Shown: positions 25,439-37,071, counted from the stretch's first letter. The stretch is 41,696 nucleotides of DNA from CAZUDI01 sp964618975 (GCA_964618975.1 CAZUDI010000032.1:1-41696); one strand, 5' to 3'. Notes: generated by a model from the sequence alone, not told the origin. Numbers and translations: made by a program.

Positions 25439-25891
25439 ATGCGTGCCGTGGTGCAACGCGTTGACAGGGCCTCGGTCCTGGTGGAGGGGGAGGAAGTCGC
25501 CCGCATCGGGGCGGGCCTGTGCTGCCTGGTGGGGGTGGAGTCCGGAGACGGGGGTGAGGACGTGGACCTCATGGCCCGCAGACTCGTGGGCCTGCGCATC
25601 TTTGACGACGATCAGGGGCGGATGAACCACGACATCGCCCGGATTCGGGGGGAGATTCTTCTCGTCTCCCAGTTCACCCTGCTCGGGGACTGCCGCAGGG
25701 GCAAGCGGCCTTCCTATACCCAGGCCGAAGAACCAAAGCGGGCTCAGGCGCTCTTCGACGAACTCGCCCAGAAGGTGCGGGAACTCCATGAGGGAAAGGT
25801 GGTCACCGGCCGCTTCCAGACCACCATGGAGGTGAGCCTTATCAACCATGGGCCGGTGACCCTGCTTATCGACAGCCGCAGGCGCTTCTGA
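25439..25891 (+). CDS. dtd: D-aminoacyl-tRNA deacylase
   Basis: Removes D-amino acids (and glycine mischarged on tRNA-Ala) from tRNA. The 150-residue length and the start MRAVVQRVDRASV are standard. Both active-site motifs are present: SQFTLLGDCRRGKRPSY (family SQxTL with GxRPS) and NHGPVT near the C-terminus, the Gly-cisPro motif that enforces chirality. The start at 25439 is chosen from homology and an AGAGGTGA site; the longer frame is an overlap with the upstream gene. It ends only 6 bp before the convergent trxA stop, so transcripts of the two operons may overlap. Confidence 0.95.
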   Translation: MRAVVQRVDRASVLVEGEEVARIGAGLCCLVGVESGDGGEDVDLMARRLVGLRIFDDDQGRMNHDIARIRGEILLVSQFTLLGDCRRGKRPSYTQAEEPKRAQALFDELAQKVRELHEGKVVTGRFQTTMEVSLINHGPVTLLIDSRRRF

Positions 25892-25897
25892 CACCCG

Positions 25898-26245
25898 TCA
25901 CTTGAAGGTGTTGATCTTGGTGAGCAGCTTGTCCTCAGGCATGGCCCCGATGATATCCCCAACCTTCTGCCCGTCCTTGAAAATCAGCAGGTTCGGGATG
26001 GAGCGGATCCCGTAGCGGCTGGCCGTATCCCGATTGTCGTCCACGTTCAGCTTGCCGAAGACGATCGCGCCCTGCTGGGTGCGGGCGAGGTTGTCCACGA
26101 TGGGGCCCAGCATCCGGCAGGGGCCGCACCAGGGGGCCCAGCAGTCCACCACCATAAAGGGATACTTCGTGATGGCCGCATCGATATTGCCGTCCGTGAT
26201 CTCGAGCGGGGCATCCGGGTTGTCCACCAGTTGATCCAATGCCAT
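25898..26245 (-). CDS. trxA: Thioredoxin
   Basis: A 115-residue cytoplasmic thioredoxin. The active site is WAPWCGPCRML with C40 and C43, and the cis-Pro segment is IRSIPNLLIFKDG. An additional cysteine, C35, lies in VVDCWAPWC. A strong AAGGAGG precedes the ATG at 26245. It is 10 bp downstream of trxB and third in the arsR-trxB-trxA operon, where TrxB would reduce it directly. Confidence 0.95.
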   Translation of the reverse strand: MALDQLVDNPDAPLEITDGNIDAAITKYPFMVVDCWAPWCGPCRMLGPIVDNLARTQQGAIVFGKLNVDDNRDTASRYGIRSIPNLLIFKDGQKVGDIIGAMPEDKLLTKINTFK

Positions 26246-26255
26246 ATTATCCTCC

Positions 26256-27242
26256 TTATTCTGAGATATTATTGTTTGGACTGTCGTACGACTGCCCCTT
26301 GAGTCCGTCCACATAGAGCCCCGCGGCAAAGGCCGCGGTCGCCCCGTCCCCGCAGGCGGTGACCACCTGGCGCAGCAGCTTGCGGGTGCAGTCCCCGCAG
26401 GCAAAGATGCCCGGCACCGAGGTCTGCATGTGGTCATCCACGATGAGATACCCCTGTGTATCCATCCGGGCAAGCCCTTGCAGGAGTTCGGTATGGGGCA
26501 CGTATCCGGTGAAGACGAAAACCCCCTCACAGGCAAGCTGCCGTATCTGGCCGGTGCTCACGTCCTTGAGACGCACGCCGGTCACAGCGGTGGTGCCCTG
26601 GATCTCCTCGACCACCGCGTTCCAGGCAAAGGCGATCTTCGGATTGACCTGAGCCCGGTCCTTCAGCACGCCGGCGGCACGCAGACGGTCACGGCGATGG
26701 ACCAGGGTCACCTTGCGGGCGAACTTGGTCAGAAAGAGGGCCTCCTGCACGGCGGTATCCCCGCCGCCCACCACGACCAGCTCGCTGTCCCGGAAAAAGG
26801 GGCCGTCGCAGGTGGCGCAGTAGGAGACCCCCCGCCCGCCGAACTCCTCCTCGCCGGGCACCCCCAGCCGGGCGTGATCGGCCCCGGTGGCGACAATCAC
26901 GGCCAGGGTTTCATAATCGTCCTGCCCGGCGCTAACCCGCCAGTTGGGCGTATCCTGCCCCGGTCCGCGTGTGAGGGATGTCACATCCGCCTGTTCGATT
27001 TCCAGCCCGAACCGGCGCGCCTGCTCAGCCAGACGCTCCACCAGCTCGGGCCCGGTGATGCCTTCGGGAAACCCGGGATAATTCTCCACCTCGTTTGTGA
27101 TGGTGATGAGACTCGGCTGAAAGGCACTTTCCAGCAGGAGGGTGCGCATATTGGCCCGCGCGGCATAGATGCCCGCCGTCAGACCCGCTGGCCCACCTCC
27201 GATAATGATGATGTCATATACCCTGGAGTCCATATCTCTCAT
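26256..27242 (-). CDS. trxB: Thioredoxin reductase
   Basis: FAD/NADPH enzyme that reduces thioredoxin. FAD motif IIIIGGGPAGLTAGIYA lies at the N-terminus. The redox pair is CATC (C139 and C142 counted from the ATG at 27233). The nucleotide motif VVVGGGDTAVQEALFL is followed by HRRDRLRA, whose arginines favour NADPH. FACGDCTRK near the C-terminus has an extra cysteine pair relative to the usual GD motif. Two starts are possible: 27242, which overlaps the arsR stop as ATGA, or 27233, three codons later; coupling favours the first. Length 328 (or 325). Confidence 0.95.
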   Translation of the reverse strand: MRDMDSRVYDIIIIGGGPAGLTAGIYAARANMRTLLLESAFQPSLITITNEVENYPGFPEGITGPELVERLAEQARRFGLEIEQADVTSLTRGPGQDTPNWRVSAGQDDYETLAVIVATGADHARLGVPGEEEFGGRGVSYCATCDGPFFRDSELVVVGGGDTAVQEALFLTKFARKVTLVHRRDRLRAAGVLKDRAQVNPKIAFAWNAVVEEIQGTTAVTGVRLKDVSTGQIRQLACEGVFVFTGYVPHTELLQGLARMDTQGYLIVDDHMQTSVPGIFACGDCTRKLLRQVVTACGDGATAAFAAGLYVDGLKGQSYDSPNNNISE

Positions 27243-27517
27243 CCTTTCCTCTGTGCAAGCACACCGAGTATTTTCTGTACGCATTCTGGGTCCTTGAGGA
27301 AATAACACCGGCTACTCCCCTCCCGTACACAGTCCACGATCCCGTTGGCCTTGAGGACGTTCAGGTGCTGGGAGGTGTTGGCCTGGCTGATGTGGAGCAG
27401 GCCCTCCACCTCTCCCACACACCGCCGCCCCTCGAGGAGCCCCTTCACGATCATCAGCCGTGTGGGATGCCCCAGGGCCCGGAAAAAGGCCGCGATCTGT
27501 CTGTCATCTTCTTGCAT
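27239..27517 (-). CDS. ArsR-family transcriptional regulator of the thioredoxin operon
   Basis: A 92-residue winged-helix protein: RALGHPTRLMIVKGLLEG, then a recognition helix HISQANTSQHLNVLKANGIV and a wing VDCVREGSSRCYFLKD. It has four cysteines (C33, C63, C71, C79). The ArsR metal motif CVC is here CVG (C33-V34-G35), so the classic arsenic site is incomplete, and cysteines in and near the wing could form a thiol switch. It is the first gene of arsR-trxB-trxA, overlapping trxB by 4 bp, with a palindromic operator over its own promoter. Redox or metal(loid) control of the thioredoxin system is an inference. Confidence 0.9.
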   Translation of the reverse strand: MQEDDRQIAAFFRALGHPTRLMIVKGLLEGRRCVGEVEGLLHISQANTSQHLNVLKANGIVDCVREGSSRCYFLKDPECVQKILGVLAQRKG

Positions 27518-27533
27518 ACGACACCTTCGAAAC

Positions 27534-27585
27534 GCATATTATTCTATAATAATATTCTAATATGCTTATATCATCCCCATGTCAA
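27534..27585 (-). promoter_or_regulatory. arsR-trxB-trxA promoter and operator
   Basis: On the minus strand TTGACA (27580-27585, 6/6) and TATTAG (27557-27562, 4/6) are 17 bp apart. The perfect inverted repeat GCATATTA (27534-27541) and TAATATGC (27558-27565), with 16 bp between, overlaps the -10 box and the predicted start. This is a good position for self-repression by the ArsR protein. The operator is far richer in A+T than its surroundings. Confidence 0.72.
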
Positions 27586-27703
27586 GGCCCTCACCATCCC
27601 CGCGGCTTCTTGCACCTGCCTCCGCTGGCGGCCTTGTGCGGGAGAAATTCAGCTGTCACCTGATCAGACGCATGCCAGCCCGAAAAAAGATTCACCTGCG
27701 ACC

Positions 27704-27720
27704 AGGGGCAGGACGCCCCT
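27704..27720 (-). terminator. Hairpin after the cyclase gene, possible terminator
   Basis: AGGGGC (27704-27709) pairs with GCCCCT (27715-27720). On the minus strand it follows the cyclase stop by 45 bp; a T-run (complement of 27683-27688) comes about 15 bp later, which is too far for a classic terminator. Confidence 0.4.
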
Positions 27721-27765
27721 AATCCCCATTGAAACCCAGTGCGGCGGCGAAGGTGCCTCCAGGAT

Positions 27766-30700
27766 TCAATCGTCATCGCGGGGTGGAGTATGGTCGTAAG
27801 GACGGATCTGCGCCCTTCTTCCGTCCGGAAGGATTCTCTCCGGGGAAGGCTTGCGTTCCCGAAGCACATAGGCGTGGTAGCCCCTGCGGCCCTCGATGCT
27901 GTGCTGGCGGGCCTGTTCCGGTATGCCCATCTCGTCCCAAAGGGATGCCGCCCGCAGCCTGCACGCCTGAGCACAACGTAGGTCGTCCTGCTCACCCCAG
28001 TACTCGGCCCAGAGCTCGAGATTCCACGCCATATGAGGCCTCAGGCGGTTCTTGCGGGCCGAATGTGACGCCTGCAGAAGGTAGCGCCGAGCCTCCTCCC
28101 TCCTGCCGCTTTGAAGGCAGACCTCGGCCAGGATGCGGCAGCCCCAGACGAGCTGGTCCTGGTTGCCGTTCCTCAGGTTCCATTCCAGACCCTCCTGCGC
28201 CCGGCTGCGGGCCGCAGAGAGATTCCCCGTGTAAACATAGGCCATGGCCAGCGCATTGAGGGCATAGGGTAATCGGTTGGACGTACCATCCCTGAGGGAG
28301 ATAAGCGAGCGCTCCAGACACTCGCTAGACTCCCCGTAGCCCCCCTGAACGAGGGCGATCCACCCCCGGTACAGATCCTCGAGGGCCTGCGCCCCCCTGA
28401 CGGACAACTCCCGGCAGAGAGCCCGGAAGCATTCCAGGTCTTCGAGCGCGGCCGGGATCTCGCCCAGGTAGAGTGTATGGAAATAGATGGAGGACTGCGT
28501 GCGGATATAGGACAGACCGCCCGCCAGGGCTCCCAGCTTCCGCTCCGCCTGGAGCACCTTCTCAAAGATGGCCCTGCCCCGGGCAAGGTCCCCTCCGAGA
28601 AAGGACAGGTACCCCAGCCAGAATTCGGCCATGAGCTCCAGATCCATCATCCCCCGGCAGGTAGCAGCGGTCCTCTCATACCACCGATACCCGGAGGGCA
28701 CGTCGGCCTTCCACACCCATGCGGTGAGCGTGGTGAGGTAGTTGACCGCCCGGTAAAAGGTATGGTGCTCCCGGAAGTGCGCCCGGGCGTCCTCGAGGAG
28801 CTTAAGCGACATATCGGGCTGCCCCAGGAAGGTATAGGTATAGGCCACCGCGGTCTTGGCGCAGGCTCTAAGCAGGGCGTCGCTGCCCGCGAGCTCCATA
28901 ACGGCGGCATGGCTCTTCAGGGCCTCATCATAGAGCCCCTTCTGGGAATAGAGGTTGACGAGACGCATTCCGGCAAAGGCCTCATCCCCCCTGTGCCCCG
29001 CACGCCGGTGGTAATGGCTGAGCTTGTTCAGGGCCTGGATGGCCCGGTCCGGATGGAAGACCCGGGTACAGGACCACAGGCCCTCCCAGACCCTGAGAAA
29101 AATGTCGTCCTGGGCGGGTGTCCCCTGCCGCAAGAGTATCTGTTCGCAGTTCAGATAATGATCGGCCGCTTCAACCCATGAACCGGCACGCTCACAGCGC
29201 TGGGCAGCCATCAGCGAGAAACGGCGGGCCCGCTCGAGGTCCGGGCTGCGCATGAAGTGATAGGCAAGCAGTTCACTGAGGCACTCGGCATCAGCGAAGG
29301 CCTGTTCTTCCAGCGCACGCCCGATCTTCTCGTGCAGGCCCTCCCGCATACGCCTGACAAGGCTCGCATAGGCCATATCCCGCATCAGTGCATGCCGGAA
29401 GGTATACTCCTCACCACCTGCGCCGGCAGTGATGTACCCGTCACATTCCAGCTGCCCCAGAACGTCGTGGACCTTCCCGACCGTCGAAATGTGCTCAAGC
29501 AGTAGCCGGGAAAAGGCCGGGCCTATCACCGCCGCCTCCTGCAGGAGCATCTTGCCTTCCCTGCCCGCACGATCGAGCCGGGCCGCGACAAGACCCATAA
29601 TCGTCGGGGGAATGACAGCGGGCGTAAGGGAGCGACCGAAGTCCCGGGGCGAAATTCCCTGGCTTAGCAGATAGGCAACCAGTTCCTCGAGGTAGAACGG
29701 ATTGCCTCCGGTAGCCTTGTGGAACCTCTCCACGACCGTCGCCGGCAGGTACGCAGCCCCGAGCATCTCGCACAGGAGGCTTTCGGTCTCGCCGGGGGAG
29801 AGCTCCCCCAGCACCACTTCCTTGCCCGCAAGCGTCATCCCGGCAAAGGGTCGATAAGTCACAATGAACAGGCACCGTCGCACGAGTGCGTCATCCCTGA
29901 GCAGGTATCCCAGGAGATCCAGAGACGACCTGTCCGCCCACTGGACGTTCTCCAGGCAGATCACCAGGGGGGACAACTCTCCGCAATTACGGATCAGGGC
30001 GTAAAGCGCATCGTACACCCCGGTCTTCCACTCATCCGGTCGCGCGCAACCCCCGGCGGCGGTATCCCCCCGGCATAAGGCAGCAAGATAGGGAAAGACA
30101 TCTCCGCTTACATTGAGATCCTCAAGGCGCCTGAGAATCTCGTCCTGGGGGGCGGCATGCGCTACCCCCAGAATTTCCCTCACGAGACCGGCAATGGGAG
30201 CGTAGGGGGTACCCCTGGCAAAATCATAGCAGGTGGCCACGAGCCACGTCAGGTCGGGAGCGCGGGTGCGCACCTCATGCACAAGCCGGCTCTTGCCTGT
30301 CCCGGCATCACCGCACAGGCGTACGACACCTCCCTTACCATCGCTGGCATCTTTTACCGCGGCCGTTAGCGTCGCCAGCTCCGCCTGTCTTCCGATGAGG
30401 GTCGGGACACGCCCGTGCGCCCGTCGCACCTCGCTTGGGTGTTCCCGCTCCGCGGATATGCGATAGACCCCGACCGGTGCGGCCAGACCCTTGAGGTGCC
30501 GCTTGCCGAGGAAATCCAGTTCGAAAAAAGGCTGCACACAGGCCGCCAGGGATTCACCCACGAGAATCTCACCGGCCTCGGCCAGGTCCGAGAGACGTGC
30601 GGCGATGTTGATCGGGGTCCCCAGGGCCCCGGACTCGGCCGCGCCGGTTCCCACCAGCACCACCCCCGTATTGATCCCCGTATGCATCTGCAGAGGCCGA

Positions 30701-31098
30701 CCGATGAGGGACAGCAGTTCCTGCCCCAGGCCTTCCACATAGGCATGCAGTTGCCGCGCGGAGCGGATGGCCCGCAGGGCGTCGTCTTCGTGGGTGCGTT
30801 GCACCCCGAAGAGCGCCACCACCGCATCCCCGATGAACTTCTCGATCGTCCCGTCCAGACCCGTGATGACCTCGTAGGCCCGCCGGAAGATGCGGTCCAT
30901 GATATCCTTGAGCCCTTCATCGTCGAGCTGCTGCGCCAGGGCGGTATATCCGGATAGATCGCTGAAGAGCGCCGTCACATAACGGTGTTCCTCCCCCGTC
31001 GCGGCCCCGTAAAGCCTCCGTCCGCAACGCCGGCAGAAGTTATCCCCCTCCCCGACGGGCGTGCCGCAGCCAGGGCATGCATGACTTCCCTCCGGCAT
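27766..31098 (-). CDS. Adenylate/guanylate cyclase domain protein with zinc ribbon, AAA ATPase and TPR-like repeats
   Basis: A 1110-residue cytoplasmic signalling protein. A zinc ribbon opens it (C8, C11, C22, C25). A class III cyclase domain follows (about 38-215): metal-binding D47 (ALFSDLSGYT) and D91 (FIGDAVVALFG), substrate-selecting K87 and T161 (GALGTPINIAARL) consistent with adenylate, and N164/R168 for transition-state binding, so it looks active. Next is an ATPase with Walker A GDAGTGKS (263-270) and a Walker B-like ICLENVQWAD. The last 500 or so residues are helical with a TPR-like pattern. Proteins of this build exist in many bacteria but their inputs are mostly unknown. The start at 31098 precedes the ribbon; the frame runs further upstream without homology. 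Monocistronic, divergent from the YbaK gene. Confidence 0.88.
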   Translation of the reverse strand: MPEGSHACPGCGTPVGEGDNFCRRCGRRLYGAATGEEHRYVTALFSDLSGYTALAQQLDDEGLKDIMDRIFRRAYEVITGLDGTIEKFIGDAVVALFGVQRTHEDDALRAIRSARQLHAYVEGLGQELLSLIGRPLQMHTGINTGVVLVGTGAAESGALGTPINIAARLSDLAEAGEILVGESLAACVQPFFELDFLGKRHLKGLAAPVGVYRISAEREHPSEVRRAHGRVPTLIGRQAELATLTAAVKDASDGKGGVVRLCGDAGTGKSRLVHEVRTRAPDLTWLVATCYDFARGTPYAPIAGLVREILGVAHAAPQDEILRRLEDLNVSGDVFPYLAALCRGDTAAGGCARPDEWKTGVYDALYALIRNCGELSPLVICLENVQWADRSSLDLLGYLLRDDALVRRCLFIVTYRPFAGMTLAGKEVVLGELSPGETESLLCEMLGAAYLPATVVERFHKATGGNPFYLEELVAYLLSQGISPRDFGRSLTPAVIPPTIMGLVAARLDRAGREGKMLLQEAAVIGPAFSRLLLEHISTVGKVHDVLGQLECDGYITAGAGGEEYTFRHALMRDMAYASLVRRMREGLHEKIGRALEEQAFADAECLSELLAYHFMRSPDLERARRFSLMAAQRCERAGSWVEAADHYLNCEQILLRQGTPAQDDIFLRVWEGLWSCTRVFHPDRAIQALNKLSHYHRRAGHRGDEAFAGMRLVNLYSQKGLYDEALKSHAAVMELAGSDALLRACAKTAVAYTYTFLGQPDMSLKLLEDARAHFREHHTFYRAVNYLTTLTAWVWKADVPSGYRWYERTAATCRGMMDLELMAEFWLGYLSFLGGDLARGRAIFEKVLQAERKLGALAGGLSYIRTQSSIYFHTLYLGEIPAALEDLECFRALCRELSVRGAQALEDLYRGWIALVQGGYGESSECLERSLISLRDGTSNRLPYALNALAMAYVYTGNLSAARSRAQEGLEWNLRNGNQDQLVWGCRILAEVCLQSGRREEARRYLLQASHSARKNRLRPHMAWNLELWAEYWGEQDDLRCAQACRLRAASLWDEMGIPEQARQHSIEGRRGYHAYVLRERKPSPERILPDGRRAQIRPYDHTPPRDDD

Positions 31099-31329
31099 GG
31101 GTGGCCCCCTGCCAGTAAGGATAAGCGGGCCACCCCCTGAGTCAACCCGCCCTTCCCGAGCACGTGATCCCTGGGGCAGACGTGACCGGCTCACACAGAT
31201 GGGACATCCGCCCGGCACCCTGGTGCGTTGACTTTCCGGGAAGAGCTTGCTACCAGAGAACCATCATCCGACAGCCAGGGCCCGCAAAAGGTGCGGCCGC
31301 CTTGCGTTGCGCGCTTCAGGAGAAATGAT

Positions 31330-31797
31330 ATGAGCATCGAGAGCGTCCGGGTATTCCTTGAGGATTACGGACTGGCCTCCTCCGTGAGGGAATTCGCTAC
31401 GACCACGGAGACCGTGGAACTGGCCGCTGCGGCCCTCGGGGTCGCGCCGGCTCTGATTGCCAAGACCCTGGCCCTGAAGGTGGAAGGACGGGGTATCCTG
31501 CTCGTGACCAGGGGGGACGCCCGTATCGACAACCGCAAGTTCAAACAGTTTTTCGGCGTCAAGGCCCGCATGATACCTCCTGACGAGGTGGCCGCCCTCA
31601 GCGGGCATCCGGTGGGCGGGGTTTGTCCCTTCGGTCTCAAAGAGCCACTCGCGATCTATATCGATGAGAGCCTGCGTCCCTTTGCCCTTGTCTACCCCGC
31701 CGCGGGCTCGAAAAACTCGTGCCTTGAGATCTCGCCCGATGAACTCTCCCGGATCACCCGCGCCCACTGGGTGGATGTGTGCCGCTCAGGAGACTGA
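31330..31797 (+). CDS. YbaK/EbsC-family aminoacyl-tRNA deacylase
   Basis: A 155-residue trans-editing protein, probably acting on mischarged Cys-tRNA(Pro) or a related tRNA. The conserved lysine is K45 (ALIAKTLALK), and GHPVGGVCPFGL and AGSKNSCLEISP match the family. The start at 31330 has an AGGAG site 8 bp upstream; the longer frame upstream is not supported. The exact specificity (YbaK, ProX, YeaK type) cannot be decided. It is 110 bp upstream of terC on the same strand. Confidence 0.88.
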   Translation: MSIESVRVFLEDYGLASSVREFATTTETVELAAAALGVAPALIAKTLALKVEGRGILLVTRGDARIDNRKFKQFFGVKARMIPPDEVAALSGHPVGGVCPFGLKEPLAIYIDESLRPFALVYPAAGSKNSCLEISPDELSRITRAHWVDVCRSGD

Positions 31798-31907
31798 AGC
31801 CGCGCGGCTGTTCCTGAGAGGACCGCCCAACCACGGGATTGTCGGTCTGGACAGGGCCAGACGGTGTGTGAGATCCTGGCCGCATTCGAAGCAGGGGAGG
31901 TGTCTCC

Positions 31908-32687
31908 ATGCAGTGGTTATCTGATCCGCAGGTCTGGATGGCGCTCGTCACGCTGACCGCGCTCGAGATCGTCCTGGGCATTGACAACATCATCTTCATC
32001 GCCATCATGGCCGGCCGGCTCCCCCGGGAGCTGCAGCGGCGCGGACGTACGGTGGGGCTTGCCCTGGCCATGCTTACCAGGATCGCCCTGCTCTTTTCGC
32101 TGAGCCTCATCATGCGGTTGACCGCACCGCTCATCTCCCTATTCGGGGCCGAGATCTCGGGTCGGGACCTGATCCTCATCCTGGGGGGCCTGTTCCTGCT
32201 CGGCAAGAGCACCCTAGAGATCCACGCCAATCTCGAGGGCGCGGAGGATCAAGACCGGGCGCGCAAAACCTCCGCCACGGTCTCCTTCGCCGGCACCGTC
32301 TTCCAGATCATGGTGCTGGACATCGTGTTCTCGCTCGATTCCGTGATCACGGCCATCGGCCTGGCCAACCTGCTGCCCGTGATGATCGCCGCTATCATGA
32401 TCGCCGTGGGCGTCATGATGTTCCTGGCCGGACCCATCAGCACCTTTGTCGAGGACCATCCCACCATCAAGATCCTGGCCCTGAGCTTTCTGCTCATGAT
32501 CGGATTTGCCCTGGTGGGGGAGGGTTTCGACCTGCATATCCCCAAGGCTTATATCTACTTCTCCATGGCGTTTTCCACCTTCGTTGAACTGCTCAACCTG
32601 AAGGTCCGCCGTCGCCAGGCACCCCCGGTGAGGCTGCGCCGTCACTACGAGGATGATGTTGCGGGTCTCGAGACAAAGGCCCCCTGA
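31908..32687 (+). CDS. TerC-family integral membrane protein
   Basis: A 259-residue protein with about seven membrane helices. The two family motifs with conserved acidic residues are present: ALEIVLGIDNIIFIAI near the N-terminus and MVLDIVFSLDSVITAIG in the middle. TerC/Alx proteins have been linked to tellurite resistance and manganese export, the latter also for protein metalation at the membrane. The GGGGAGGT ribosome site precedes the ATG. I looked for a manganese riboswitch (yybP-ykoY) in the 110 bp upstream and did not find a convincing one; a small hairpin TCTGG-N6-CCAGA is there. Confidence 0.93.
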   Translation: MQWLSDPQVWMALVTLTALEIVLGIDNIIFIAIMAGRLPRELQRRGRTVGLALAMLTRIALLFSLSLIMRLTAPLISLFGAEISGRDLILILGGLFLLGKSTLEIHANLEGAEDQDRARKTSATVSFAGTVFQIMVLDIVFSLDSVITAIGLANLLPVMIAAIMIAVGVMMFLAGPISTFVEDHPTIKILALSFLLMIGFALVGEGFDLHIPKAYIYFSMAFSTFVELLNLKVRRRQAPPVRLRRHYEDDVAGLETKAP

Positions 32688-32777
32688 TCCTGCGACATAA
32701 AATCGCTCCCAGGTGCAGACGCCCAACAACCCTCCCCCCTGAGGGCAGGGGGCGGGTTGAGACGCCCAGGACAGCAA

Positions 32778-32790
32778 CCTGTCTGACAGG
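32778..32790. terminator. Small hairpin between convergent terC and histidine kinase genes
   Basis: CCTGTC and GACAGG pair with a one-base centre; flanking AAC and GTT add weak pairs. The 225-bp convergent gap also has G- and C-rich runs near 32730. It may act as a bidirectional stop but has no T-tract. Confidence 0.35.
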
Positions 32791-32912
32791 GGTTCTGAAC
32801 CAGGGCAGACGCCATCAGGCCTCTTGTCCTTGAGAAAAGGGCGGTGGAGAGGGGAAAGACGAGGATCTCCCTGAGAGACTCACGGCCTGTCCCGGGAAGC
32901 AGCCTTCTCGCG

Positions 32913-35636
<2,724 letters not shown>

Positions 35637-35965
35637 GTCCACGCTCCAAGAGTTGATCTCGCCCGGGGCTGCTCAGACGCTTATTTCCGGACGAGGGAAA
35701 ATCCTTCCCCGCTCTTAACGGCAGCTTTCCCCCTAAGCTCAAGCCCCTGATCGTGTTTTCCGGTCTGATCTCACCCCATGACGAGCCATGCCCCTCCTTG
35801 GACAAAACAATCTTGCGGGCACAGGAGCGACCTTGCGTATGGGCCTCGGGCGGGCCCGCTGCACCCCATGGCGCTGCATTCAACGAGGGTGCGGGCTCAT
35901 GTCGCTTACTTTTCTAAGTCCCTCCAATCTGCGGACATGCTCGCCCCGTCCTCTACCTGGTACCC
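35637..35965. other. Non-coding stretch between EamA transporter and histidine kinase genes
   Basis: About 329 bp on the upstream side of the kinase. Both neighbours are on the minus strand. I see no gene, no strong promoter and no clear terminator; a poor TTGAGC-N17-GTTAAG pair could serve the kinase. Confidence 0.5.
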
Positions 35966-36859
35966 TTACCACTCGTTACGCCGGGACCAGAGCTGGGAGA
36001 AGAGCATGCCGGCCAGCATAAGCGCGCATCCGATCACTTCGCGCAGCGAGAACGTCTCTTCCAGGAGCAGCCACCCGCCCAGGGCGGCGAAAACCGCCTC
36101 CAGGCTGAGGATGATCGCCGCATGCGCCGGATGGGCGCGCCTCTGGGCCACCACCTGCAGCGTGTAGGCCACCCCCACCGAAAACACCCCGCCATAGAAA
36201 ATCGGCAGCCAGGCAGCCTTCAGTGCCGGCAGGGCGATCACCTCGAGGCCACATGCTGCCACCAGGCTCAGCCCGGCGCAGACGGCGTACTGCAGGAAGG
36301 CCAGCCGGAAGGAGTCGATGCGGGGGGAAAGCCACCCGATCACGAGCACGTGGCCGGCCCAGAAGAAGGCCCCAGCCAGCACCAGCAGGTCACCGTAGGC
36401 CATAGTCAGGCCCTCGGTCACGCTCAGGAGATAGAGGCCTCCCGCCGCAAGCAGCGCCCCGATCCAGGTGCCGGCATGCGTGCGCTGCCGGCAGGCAAGC
36501 CCCAGGATAGGAACGATCACCACATACAGGCCGGTGATGAATCCGGCATTGCCCGCCGTGGTGGAAACCAGTCCCGCCTGTTGCAGGGAGGCGCCGCTAA
36601 ATAGCATCACCCCGGCGAGCCCCCCCCCCAGCACCGCAGTACGCAACGTTAAGGCCCGTCCTGTCCGGGCGCCTTTATGTCGGGTATTCCCCCTCAGGAA
36701 TGGCAACAGCACGAGACACCCCAGGGCAAAACGCACGCCGTTGAAGGTGAAAGGCCCCACGTATTCCATACCCACCCGTTGTGCCACAAAGGCCACGCCC
36801 CAGATCACAGCGGTGGTCATCAGGAGGGCATCCGATTGTACGGTGTTCCTGTCCATCAT
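35966..36859 (-). CDS. EamA/DMT-superfamily transporter
   Basis: A 297-residue inner membrane protein with about ten helices in two EamA repeats. The first repeat has TTAVIWGVAFVAQRVGMEYV and FNGVRFALGCLVLLPF, the second YGDLLVLAGAFFWAGHVLVI and AIILSLEAVFAALGGWLLL. Family members export amino acids, nucleotide precursors or other small metabolites; the substrate here is unknown. The start is one of two adjacent ATGs (36859 or 36856) with a weak ribosome site. The frame is open for 600 codons upstream, opposite the helicase gene, but only this part looks like protein. A promoter at 36954-36982 supports the start. Confidence 0.9.
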   Translation of the reverse strand: MMDRNTVQSDALLMTTAVIWGVAFVAQRVGMEYVGPFTFNGVRFALGCLVLLPFLRGNTRHKGARTGRALTLRTAVLGGGLAGVMLFSGASLQQAGLVSTTAGNAGFITGLYVVIVPILGLACRQRTHAGTWIGALLAAGGLYLLSVTEGLTMAYGDLLVLAGAFFWAGHVLVIGWLSPRIDSFRLAFLQYAVCAGLSLVAACGLEVIALPALKAAWLPIFYGGVFSVGVAYTLQVVAQRRAHPAHAAIILSLEAVFAALGGWLLLEETFSLREVIGCALMLAGMLFSQLWSRRNEW

Positions 36860-36953
36860 CCGGCTCGCTCGTGCAGAGTTTCTCCCCCCTTCACCGTCCA
36901 GCGGGGCCCGTCCCTGGTAAAGACGCCCTCTCGGTGTCATGGGCAGCGCAGCG

Positions 36954-36982
36954 ACCATACCCGCGAACAGCCGTCGCGTCAA
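36954..36982 (-). promoter_or_regulatory. Predicted sigma70 promoter of the EamA transporter gene
   Basis: On the minus strand TTGACG (36977-36982, 5/6) and TATGGT (36954-36959, 4/6) are 17 bp apart. Transcription would start near 36947, giving a leader of about 88 bp. This lies in the 315-bp divergent region 36860-37174, which also holds the helicase promoter and no gene. Confidence 0.5.
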
Positions 36983-37071
36983 GACGGGACGAGCCCGTGT
37001 GGAGTGGCTGACGACACCGTTATGAGAGGCGGAATCGATCCGCGCCCAGGCAGGCGGGTCAGCTTTCCCCA

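Noticed and set aside
31798..31907. Possible yybP-ykoY manganese riboswitch before terC
   Set aside because: The family often has one, but the 110 bp here lack the conserved core; only a small TCTGG/CCAGA hairpin is present.
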